Positions 11,281 through 22,000 of a DNA stretch of 64,000 bases are shown piece by piece (position 1 is the first letter of the stretch; each line of letters starts with the position of its first letter). Made by a program: the position numbers and the translations under genes. The notes beneath the pieces are model-generated. The model did no database searches. It had not been told where the DNA came from and saw only the letters and a program-made list of their open reading frames with translations. The stretch comes from Gonium pectorale (taxonomy: Eukaryota > Chlorophyta > Chlorophyceae > Chlamydomonadales > Volvocaceae). The stretch lies in NCBI GenBank assembly GCA_001584585.1, contig LSYV01000002.1:4493013-4557012 (forward strand). Reading direction: 5' to 3'.

Positions 11281-12646
11281 GGCAGTCATGAGAATCCGGT
11301 TGATCGGTACGGGGTGCCGACAGGATCTATGGACCACTGCAGTGGTCACCCATATCTCGAGTGCTCGTACTTCCGGATGGGAGCACCACGAAATGCATCA
11401 TTTGGTAGCAGGAATGGGCGCCGCCTGGAGCTACACAAAACTGAGGTTAGGTCCCGGGCGGGTCAGCCCCGGGCCCAGAGCCACAGTTGCTCAATCCGTC
11501 AATCGAGGTGGGGTCCGTGGGACCTGCATGAGCCCTCCAACCCCCGCCAAACCCACCAACGCCAAAGGTCGAGTCGGTGATTGTTTGAATGGTTACGGAC
11601 GCGGGGGCAACACGCACCAGCGACGAAGTAAGTTCCGGTAACCCACAAGCACAGCTTTGCGTGGGCGAGTTTCCACAGCACGGCAATGTGTAGACTTGGC
11701 CTGACCATCATGGCGACGTGTGCGACACTACCTTTATCCACAAGTAGTCCCCACTGCCGTGCTCCTCCCGCTTGCATCGTATTACATGCAATGTGCATGC
11801 TTGAAGCACAGTACGGCACGGCAGGGCAGGGTGCGGGATTGGCTGTATATGGGACGCAGGGGTCCTAAAACCGCTAAGCGCTCTGAACGGCTATTCCATG
11901 CGCATATTTACTTGTGAGCGCTTCTGTTTGTGCGCACATGCAGAAGCTGCAGCTCCAGCTTGGGCAACCCGGCATACGTGAGGATATACGGCCATCATCC
12001 ACCAGGTCTTGCAGATGGAGCCTTTTGACGCCTACTGACATACTGAGTGCAGTTATGGCGGGTGAGTTGCATAGATCGCTTCAAGGGTCACGACAGATTG
12101 TTGGCGGTAGCACCCAGCCTCGCTACCTTGCTCTGAGACACGCGCTGTTTTTTGCTACCCAAAACGCTGGAGTCTGTTAGAGATTCTCCTGTATCTACTA
12201 CGCTAATGAAGATGCGCGTCAATACTTAGCCCTGTCGTCAGTGATTGTGCCACAGTGCCACGGTTCATAATAAGCCACGGATCATAAGCATCATGAATGG
12301 AACCCTATACTGGAGGCTTGCACTGTCCCATCTGCATGCTGCAATATTAGCCTGGCTGTCTTAATTGAGGCAGTTTCGTTCATCTCGACGAAAGAGCTTG
12401 AAGCTCAGCAAGGTTTCTCGTCCGGTTTGGGAGATTTTTTGTCCGCTCCCTAGGCGGAGCCCCTTCCAGGGGCTGGCTTTTCCGGTAAAGCACCCCTTCT
12501 TCCGGCCCCCATTTTCCGTTCTGGCCCGCTCCCAAAGACGGTGTTTTTTCGGAAAGACGCTTTCGGTAGTCAGCCAGTTCAGTATGCGAGTGAGCACGGA
12601 AAAAAGAGAAATCTGCAGAGAAAGAGGGAGCCCGCCCCTACGGTCA

Positions 12647-12689
12647 TACACGCCCGAAGGCGCGACGTTTCCATTAGGGCGGGCGTGTA
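12647..12689. repeat. Perfect 10-bp inverted repeat in the low-GC patch
   Basis: TACACGCCCG at 12647-12656 is followed by its exact reverse complement CGGGCGTGTA at 12680-12689, with a 23-nt loop. It lies within the unusual 12.36-12.75 kb patch, which also contains a GGAGCCCCTTCCAGGGGC partial palindrome near 12456. Confidence 0.6.
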
Positions 12690-13318
12690 CAGAGCAAAAC
12701 ATGTGACGTTCTTCCCGCGGACTCGTGGCATCTATGCCTTCCATATATGCAAAGAGCTTTTCGGGCCTGCGCCTGTAGGCGAGGTGGAACTCTGTTTCCG
12801 AAATGCGCTATATACATTACAGCTGCGAATGGACTATCGATTTGCGCCGTGGGATCAGTCGGTCAACCACGGTCAACACGAACATGGGAAAAACACGAGA
12901 AGACCCTCGGGTCACCACGTACCCAGACTCATCAATTGCGCGTCTTTAAAACGTATGCTGTAAATGTCTTATGTCATCCCAATGTAGGTTCAAGCACGCG
13001 TGGCCAAGCACATTCCGTAGATGGGCCCTGGGTTTGCCTGAAGCGATGGAGTTCGTTGCATGCACCTCCTCAACATATATAGATTGTTTGGATAGTATGG
13101 CGCTAAGGCGTGCGAGCTGCGTCCACGAGCGCCGGCGTACGGGCGTTTGTCATGCGTCGCCATAGTCAACTTCGCCTCGCACACGTATCAATGTATTCTG
13201 CTTGTGCCGCGATAGGCAGCTCGGAACGTGGGGTGTTGCCTGTTAGCTTTCACTGACGTCGGCGACCCGTCCTTTCCAGCGCTCGGCTTTGCAATCGCTC
13301 CAAGCGAATACCAGTGTC

Positions 13319-16300
13319 ATGAAGGCGCTTAAGCGCCTGCTGGGGAAGCCCGGCTCCGGCAAAGGCGAGCGGCCATCATCGACCAGCGGCACAGGATCGA
13401 CGCTGCGGGAGCCAAACTTGCCTTATGGAGCGCTGGTGTCTATATCCGGCAGTCATCCTGCGAGTGAACGTGAGGCTCGGGCTGAGTCACCTCAGACACC
13501 ATAGGGACGACACACTGAAGCAAAGGGCCAAGATGCATGTATCCTGTTGCTACTATACATTCCAGCTACAGTTTAATTGAACTGCTCTTCGGATTAGACT
13601 AAACAATGCTCTTGGTCTGCCACGCGCAGGAATCGTGCCTCCATCGCTGACGCCGGAGGTGTCAGCTCTTTCAAGGCCTTCTGCTGTGGCGTCAGCAGAT
13701 CGCGGCGCCTCCGTCCAGTGCCCGGCCCGGGCCCAGGTGGCAACCGCACCGGTTGCAGTGTTGGGGCAGCCGTCCTCATCTGCGTCATCGCTGACAGCAG
13801 CACCGCCGGCGGTGCCGCTGCTCCCGCCCATCGAGTGCACGCCTTCGGGTCGGCGCTCACCGCTCACCTCCCCAGTGGCGTCGCCGTCCCTTGCCCGCTC
13901 CACCGCCCAGTCAGCCGGCGGCTGGGTCGCAGCACCGCAGATGCGATCCACCGCTTTCGCAGCAGCGGTTGCGCGTCCACCATTACCTTCTCTGTCAATG
14001 GAGAGAATCCCACGGGCGCACCTACCGCGCATGGACTCCCTTGGCCTTCGGCCCCTGCCGGCCCGTCTTGACGCCCTCTCAGCTGCGTCTAGCAGCTTAG
14101 CCGCCGAGCCACAGCCTGTCGCTGCCAGCACCGGCGAGCTCGGCCCCGGGGAAAGCGCCATGGTTCCGTTGGTTGTCAACACGAGCGCCTGCCGGGATCG
14201 GACTTGCTCGCTAACGCTCGATGTGCCGTTGGACAAGCTTCCAACCGTCCAGCATATGGCCGACTCGAGTTGGACGCGCGTGTTAGCCGAGAACATCAAG
14301 TCTGTGGCCCAGGCGCAAGGCGCCCTGGGCGCCGTAAACTCTCCTCAATCCAACAGCCCCTACGCGTCGCAGCTGGGCATCGCACGCAGCAGCGCACACA
14401 TGACGAGGCGGAGGAGCTCGACGCTGGGGTCTACAGCCTGCTGCACATCCGGAGCCAACTTTGAGCTGCTGAGCGGCACCATGACGCCGCGCATGACGCA
14501 GGGCGGCGTGCAGGACGTGATGACCACATCCGCCAGCCTTGATGTGGGGAGGTTGGGGGTAGGTTTCTTCCTGATCGGGCGTTCAGAGCTCGTTGGCAGG
14601 ACGGGCATTGCAGAGCACATGCTCAAGGATGGGCCTGGTCTGTACCGTACAGCATGCCTTGGCGGCGCGTGGTTAATCGATCCCTCATGACCTTTCTCCC
14701 CAATGCCCTGCCTGCAGAGCCCGTGGTGGTGCCAAGCATCCTGCCGGAGAGCCTGCTGGAGGAGGCCCGGAAGGCGGGTGTGAGCCTTGAGGTGGACCTG
14801 GACACGGATGTTGCGTTTCCAGATGGGGAGAAGCCGCTTGGGAGGGGCGTATCCGGCACCGTCTTCAAGGCCACCTATAAGGGTCATCCCTGTGCCGTCA
14901 AGGTGGGGCAGTTCCGCCACGGCGGGTCTGGATCCTGGCCCCCGAACAGTCAGCTGACTTGATCTGGGCATCCGGGCGTCCCGTGCGGCCGTATCAGCTG
15001 CCTTCAACAAGATGCCCCGGCAAGGATGGTCGGGCAGGCATGATAGCCCGGTGCTCAGCGAAGGTCTACCTAGGACGCCTGTGAGGGTAGTACTTGCCGT
15101 GGAGGAGAGCAATCTGTGGCTCACACCCAGCCCCGGCTGTCGCACCCCTCACAGATGCTACCGCCCGAAATGCTGTTTGGTCCCGGGACGGCAGAGCTGC
15201 AGACCTTTGTTCAGGAGATGGTGGTCCTGGCATCCGTGTGCCACCCCAACATTGTGACTTTCCTGGGCGGCAGCCTGCAGCCTCCCTCGGTGTTCTGCAT
15301 CGAGGAGCTGTGCGAGATGTCACTGGACGCCTGGCTGCACAAGGGCGTGTGCAGCCGGCCCATGAATAGCTGGCAGGTGCTCAAGGTCGCTCTTGACGTG
15401 GCCACCGGCCTGCAGTACCTGCACGAGCACCAGCCCGCCATCGTGCACCGAGGCAAGCGAGAAGCGCGATGCACACCATCCTGCATCAGGTTCTGGCGTC
15501 GTGTGCTCGTGCGTTGAAGCGCATGTCGCACTGTTCGTGTAGTGGAGTCAGCGATCCCTGCATAACCTCTAGACAGCCGGGTGGCGCGGTCGGCAACTGC
15601 GACTTTATTCGGGCGTTGCGCGCATGGAGACACTTTTGGCCCGCTGGCCTGCGTTTTTGCCGCCCCAGACCTGAAGCCGGCCAACATTTTGCTGGACGAG
15701 GACTGGAATGCCAAAATCTCCGACTTTGGGCTGGCGCGGGTCAAGACGCACGCAGTGATCAATACCAAGGCGCCCGAAGTGGGATCGATTGGGTACATGG
15801 CCCCGGAGTGCTTCACGTCGGAGGACGGCGCGCTGACTGATAAATGCGACACGGTGAGCGCCGGGCCGGTAACATACCCTGGGCACCCATGCCACAGCGG
15901 CATTATCAGGTGGCTCTGTCTCCCTTACCTAACTGAGATTAGTACACACAGTTTGCTTATCTGGCTTGCTCAAGGTTTCATTGCGTATCCCCGCAACAGT
16001 GGTCGTTGGGCGTCGTGCTGTGGGAGATGGTCACCCGAAAGCGCCCTTGGCCGGTAAGTGAACTCGTTGATGCCTTCGAGGGCTTCATGGCATTTGAGGG
16101 ACTCGCGGCAGCGGTTCGTAATCAGGATTGCACTGCAGGGTCCGGCAGGTCACCGTTGCATGGTACGGGGATCGACTGGCTGCTATGTCGGATAAGCTGT
16201 ACACCAGCACCTTGCCCTTGCCGCCCCAGGGCTTGACCATGCCCCAGTACTATCGAGAGGTGGTGGTCCGCAAGTCACGACTGGAGGTCCCCATGGATGA

Positions 16301-16430
16301 CAACGTGTGCCCCATGGCGCTCCGCCGCCTCATTAGCAGCTGTTGGGCCGATGATCCAGAGGAGCGCCCCTCCTGTGCGCATATCGTGGGCGAGCTCAGC
16401 CGCCTGCTCAAATACTGCCCCAGAGACTAA
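13319..16430 (+). CDS. TKL-like protein kinase with long disordered N-terminus, 7 exons
   Basis: Predicted 666-residue kinase. Exons: 13319-13469, 13630-14558, about 14720-14902, 15155-15452, 15669-15853, 16000-16053, 16230-16430. The first 360 residues are Ser/Ala/Pro-rich and probably disordered, with many SP/TP sites. The catalytic domain (about 390-660) shows the glycine loop GRGVSGTVFKA (about 401), the ATP Lys in PCAVK (421), a C-helix Glu in FVQEMVVLA, IVHRDLKPANILL (catalytic Asp 521), SDFGLAR (Asp 539), GYMAPE, and the final CWADDPEERPS. Subdomain order and the HPNIVTFLGG segment resemble Raf/MLK-like (TKL) kinases, which usually phosphorylate Ser/Thr. All key residues are present, so it should be active. 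The start is the ATG at 13319; an in-frame ATG at 13289 would add ten residues. The intron after codon 520 begins with GC rather than GT. The exon 3 acceptor uses the second AG of CAGAG. Confidence 0.9.
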
Positions 16431-19055
16431 CATGGGTGGTAAATTATGGATGCTGTGTGAATGCTGGTTGTTGTGTAGTGCTTCATTTTGCACTGTGCCT
16501 TGGATACTTTTGGATGGGTGCTGTGACTCTGTGCAATATGCTACACAGCCGACAAAGTGCTCTTCGCGGTGCTTCGCATGGGTGGGTCAGGCTCCACGCG
16601 ATTCGATGTGGTTATACCGCATCCTACCGCCCCCTTACGCGTTTGCCATGGACAGTACTAGCGTGATGCAAGTTGGAGATCAGCAAGGAAATGCTGCAAT
16701 GAATGAGCGATGATAGTGAAAAAGCATAACTGGTGCGGTACTTGAAAGCTGCCAACTTCGGGAGTGGATTGTACTAGCCTGAAGGCACGGAGGGCGGCGG
16801 CCTTTGGCTACCTCGACTGATATTGACGGCACTGAGTTCCGTGCTGGGTTGCGTGCCGGGTGGGTGAGCGGAAGGTTGTCGTGAATGCCCATACCTAACA
16901 GGTTCCGTGGGTGACGGTTATATTGTCCAAAAGCTCGTTTTGCGGCAGGTACACTTGTGGGGCTTTGCTCAATGTCCCAGCCCGTCGCCCCATGCAGCCT
17001 GTCGCTTTACGTCAATCCTTCTTGCGAGGCCTGTGCTGGCATCACGTGGAAGTGCATGCATGTTCGGCTACTGAAGCTTCTTGCTGTGGGCGCACTCTGG
17101 TCGAGTGCTTCGGACTGTACGGCAGCTCGAGGGCCCTTGTCCGGGACGTTGGTTGGTGTCAGAGGAAGCTTAGCGGATCACTACAGCTGCGGTGTGGGTC
17201 CTATGCGCATTTTGCTTAATCGGAGGCTACCGGGCCTGGTTTTCCTTGCGGGCTCGGGAGCATATGCGCGTTTAATTAGGTTTCTGGTTGTTAGGCTGGG
17301 GTTTTACCCTCACCTTGAGAACAATGTATTCCTCCGTCTGGGGCGTAGGCGCGTAGGTAGTAAGCGCCTCCCGACCGAGACGCTCGCACACTGGCGGTTT
17401 GGATGGTTTGGGCCTTCGGGCCAGCCAGCGCATTTATCATCTGTACATGTCGGATGATTGCTTGGGAAAGGACACGGTTTTGTTCCATGGTCCGAACCCC
17501 GTGCTCAGACTAACGCGAAAGGTTGGGACAGGATCCTTGCGATAGCCGTCGACACTAGTTTCCAGCTGATTGAAGTTGAAGCCGGAGCTGAAAGAAGTAA
17601 AACTAGTCGTCAGGAGCTTTCCGTGACTGATCGGATCCATTGCAGATTCTGCCCAGTATGATACATCCTATTGTGGGGTCTGTCCTGCGGCACGTGGCTG
17701 GAGTGGGCCAAGTAGGCCTCCGTACCATACGAGGACCTTGGCTTCATGGCAAGGACCTGGGCTTTTCAGGCACAAAGCATCAGCACAGGAGTATTGTGGA
17801 CGCCCTCCCATGCCGGGAACGCCACTTGCCTAGCTTACACAATCTTACACGCTACCCCATAGCTCCGCGCTGGAACATTCGTGGCTCTCTGCCTGTCTCA
17901 GAACTTTGCGAGGTCTTATCGTAACATCCAGTAACATGCAGCGCTCCAGCTGTGACGAAGGTGTTGGCGCGTATTTACCATATCCATCACTTACCAAGAT
18001 GCTAAGCGACACGCTAAAATGAAACACTGCAATTGCTAAAAACGGACTGGATCCGCCGCGCCACCCGCATATGAAGCTGCCGTAAAACGAAGGTGCTACG
18101 GAGGTCGTCCATCACCACGGACTCACAGTAAGGCGCGATGTTACCGGCGTGTCGCCCGTATTCGTAGGGAGGGATACCCTAGCCTCATTCGCCCGGACAT
18201 GGCAACCGGGAGTGAGGAAGCAGGATTCCTGTCCCAATACGTCCACATCATGTAGTAGATTACCAATGTCAGCAAACATGGCGAACCGATGCAATGATTC
18301 CCTTCCTCCAATTTTGTCGTCCTGGATAGGAAGCGATGCAAGAGTGCAGGTGCTGTGCTTCTTCCCTTATGAGTTTCATGGCTCCGAGACAGGCAAGCTC
18401 CGCCTCTGTAAATCAAACCGTTAGTACGCAAGCGGCGCAAAGGAGAAGAGGCTGGAACGTGAATGCGCCGGAATGAATGCTTTACACCACACTTATGCAC
18501 GACAATGTCCTTTGGGGGACCAGCGCATGTACCGGTAGGGGTTGAATGCCATGCGTGGCCTAGCTCTGCGCTTTAGCCTCCTAGGCATACTACACTCTCT
18601 CCGACCCTCCCATGCAACGCGCTTTCCCAATCATGAATGATATCCATGCCAAACAGTGGCTGGCTCGCAGGAATGTACTATCAGCAGCCTCTTGCATCCA
18701 GCTCGTACATGTGTACTGGCACCTGGCCGCCGTTGAAGCCATCAGTCATATCGGCGAATATGGAAGACATGCCCGCTGCACTGGAATGGAGTGGTAATGG
18801 CAACCGCACGCTGCACCCGCACATGGGTTTTGCACTACCATACACTACCGTACACTACAAGGCGGGGACGCTAGGTGCCCACGACAGCGCTCAAGCCAAC
18901 ATGACTGTCACCCAGCCCGCATACCGGCGTGGCCCTCATCATAACACCCATCATACACACAGAGAAGGTAACCCGAATGTTGCAGCCAGTCAGCGACATG
19001 CCAACGAGCTTGATGCAATGCTTCGCTGGTCTGACGAGTGAATGGTAAAAGATCC
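16431..19055. other. Convergent intergenic region, no confident gene
   Basis: Lies between the kinase stop and the 3' end of the formin. It must hold both 3' untranslated regions. Open frames such as 16957-17457 (166 codons, plus strand) lack recognisable domains, splice context or a TGTAA at sensible distance. I see no RNA gene or mobile element. Confidence 0.45.
18482..18486 (-). terminator. Candidate TGTAA polyadenylation signal for the formin
   Basis: TGTAA on the minus strand, about 570 nt beyond the stop at 19056. It is the first one downstream of either possible formin stop. Confidence 0.35.
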
Positions 19056-22000
19056 TCAGACGCACTCTGGCTCGTAGGGCTGCATGCCCCGCTCGCCCGT
19101 TTCCAGCTCGTCAAGACCGATACGTTGGGAGGTACCAAGCGCGACTCCCATGACGCTTCTGCATGCACCAGCTTGGCGCTTGGGCATATCTGCGCCAGTC
19201 GCGGGCTGCATGGGGTGCGACAGTGGCGTTGTGGCGGACACCGAGTAGGTCAAGTGCCCGCCGCTCCTGTCAAGATCTTCGCTTGGCATCAGCCGGCCCT
19301 CCCTGTTCGGGGCCGAAGCTTCCGTAAAAAGGTGCATGGTAGAGGCGCGCTGCGCGACCACTGTGGCGTCGGCAGGGAAGTCCCCACTATCCCAGTCGGC
19401 AAGGTCCTCCTCTTCGTGCACGGGCCATGTTGGTACAGGCTGCATAGGCGCCGCTCCCCAGCTGCAGCTGGCCTGAAGCGAGTTGTGACAATTCACCTGT
19501 CGGAACGCCAGGTTGTAGGCCAGGGGCCCAACAGGCCCCTCTCGCGTGCCTGCAGAGGGCGCAATACACACTGAGGAATCAGACTGGCCTGCAATAAGCA
19601 AGTAAGATGGATGGCGCAATTCATGTACACATGCATACAGGATGCGTTGCGCACTGCAGAAAACGGCAGCGGGCAGTTTGTGGCAACATGCTCTTGCCTT
19701 GCCCCGAAGGACCTCGCCGCAGTCCACGCACAAGCGGCCCAACGCCGGATGGGAGGTCCGGGCGGCTGTTTATTTCGCGCAGTGGCGTAATCAGGTTAGC
19801 GGTGGCGTCCTCCTCGGCCGGTGGTAGGGGCACGGTCGGCAGCGGCATGGCGATAGTCGCCGTGTGACAAACCGACCCCAAGCCTGCTGGAGCTCCTGGC
19901 AAAACCAAAGCGACAGGAGAGGGAACAAGCGGATTAGGGCGTTGCTGAGTTTACGACGACGCAGGTAGGAGCACACATACACATCCTCAGCATGGTGCAT
20001 TCTTACCCGGGTCCGACCGTGCGAGAGCGCGTTGCCGAGCAGTGGCATGCGCTCCGCTTGCTCGTGGCGGAGCGTTAACGCTCCCTTGGCTGCGCTGTGG
20101 TCCAATAGAACGTAGCGTCTGAACTGCCCGTTGTGACGAGGTCTCTAAGGCCCCGCCCACGGTACATGAGCGGCCTGCCCTGCTTGCGCTACTGTTCGAA
20201 GCTGAGCTCTGCAATGGCACGATGTCGTACCGTGTGAAGCCAATCTGGTTCCGCCGCCCTGGAAGGCAATGCTGCTGCATGGGGCCCGTGGTCGTTGGTT
20301 GCCGTGCTGCGCTCACCGCAGCTCCCGCTGCTGCATTCACAGTAGGTGCTAGAGGCGGCAGTAGCCGTGTAGGTTCTGCTGATCCGGCGGCAGCATTTTG
20401 ACCCGGCTCCAGCCAAGCGGTCTGAGGAACTGGTCGGGGCTCCTCTCTGCTTCGGAACGAAGCACCGGATACGTTGGATGTTGCAGCGGCATCACAGCTG
20501 CGGTCGGCCAAGCAGCTTGCCATCCCGAGCGTAAGCTCAGAGATCGACACAACTGACGTTAGACACATGCTTGCCTGTGCGCAGGACGCGATCGCTCCTT
20601 CCTCTCTTGCACTGGCCGCGAGGGGCATGGGTGCCTCCTTCGCGGGTGTGCTGTTGCAGGTCGCCTGATGCGGCGTCGGCTGCGGGTTGCTAGATGAAGA
20701 TCCGGTGCCATGCTGGGGAGCCCCCCCCTCTGGCGGCGGTACCTCAGATGTTCCCTCCATGAGCAGAAGCCTCCGATCTGCTGGCGGTGAACGCTTGCAC
20801 GCCGAGCTGAGCGCAGGGTGCTCGTTGCAGTCCACAATGGAAGGTGGTGGTATCATAAAAATGTCGTCATGGTTGTGCCCCTCTCCCATAACTGCGCAAA
20901 CCGGCGAACCGAGACGTCCAGGGGTCCTGAACAGGGCTAACGGCGACGCTAGCACCGGCGAGCCTGCCGAGCTGCTGGCTCCGCTGTGCCGAGGTGTGCC
21001 CTTGCAGCCCTGTCCGCCAGAGCTTGGAGATTCATGGCTGCGGGCGGGGCTCATTACAGGTATAACGACTGACCTGCGACGTGCGACTGCCGCCGCTGCA
21101 TCCAGAGCTAGCTGCTTTTGCATGCTCCTCCGGGCAGGCGCGTCCATGTCTGGCCAGAGCCCGGCAATGCTTGCCGAGACCTGGGTCGGGACCCCAGGCC
21201 TCGAGGGCTGGGCAGGTTGACGCTGCACAGATGGCTGCATCGCCTGCTGTACAGCGTCGATAGCATGCCGTGAGGCTGCTACCTGGGCGCTGGATGGCGT
21301 AGTTTGGGTTTCGGCACCCACCCGTCGAATGCTCACGGATCTTGAGAAAGGCCGCGGCATCGGGCTGTCAGATCCCTCGGGCTCCATCGGCGCCTTCGCA
21401 ATCATGCTACCGCTCTTGCTGCTTTCGGCATCCTGTTGGGAACGCCCTGAGCACCGGCCAACCGCACCGTCCTGCCGTGGGGAGCTCCGCAACTCACAGC
21501 TCTCCCTAACCGGGAGGCGGCTCCCGCCCACGCTGCCGCCCATCGAGCTTGTGCCACTGATGGTGTTGGGCGACGAGCTGAGCGGAGCCGGCTCGAGCCT
21601 GAAAGGGACGAAACGTGCAAGAGTTCAGCAAGTGCAGCAAGGTGCCAAGGATCTACGTTGCTCACGCTGATTAAAGACTTAAGTCGAAAGGTAACGAGGC
21701 ATGCCCGGCTGATTCACCCGTGGTCGTCATCTGTATCGGCGGCCTTCATCTCGCTGCCTTCGTTCTCCTCCTTGTCAGCGGCCAGCGCAGATGCGGAACT
21801 GGCCTCGATGCTTTCGGCGACGGCGCCTCCATGCAGTCGCGGTGTCCGCGATTGCTTGAGCCGAGGGGTCAACAGTCCCTTGAACCGTGAGCTCTGGCGC
21901 ACGCTCGACACGCGGAATACACGGCTAACCCGTGTGGCCTCCTGTACCGTGCTCAGGCGCAACTTCGGCGGCCTTATGATGGGTGTTGGTGAGCCGCCAG

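Larger units (their letters stand above)
10427..13318. other. Intergenic region with no confident gene
   Basis: The first part is probably the P450 3' untranslated region, the last part the kinase promoter. Short open frames occur on both strands but show no family resemblance, no consistent splice sites and no signal peptide. The segment at about 12361-12745 stands out: it is less GC-rich, carries T and A runs and GC-rich inverted repeats, and is open in several frames at once, as non-coding organelle-like DNA can be. I find no tRNA, rRNA or transposon terminus. Confidence 0.45.

Noticed and set aside
13553..14299. Minus-strand open frame of 248 codons
   Set aside because: Antisense to exon 2 of the kinase, which is in phase with its neighbours.
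16957..17457. Plus-strand open frame of 166 codons between kinase and formin
   Set aside because: No domain, no splice partners, no TGTAA at a sensible distance; probably chance.
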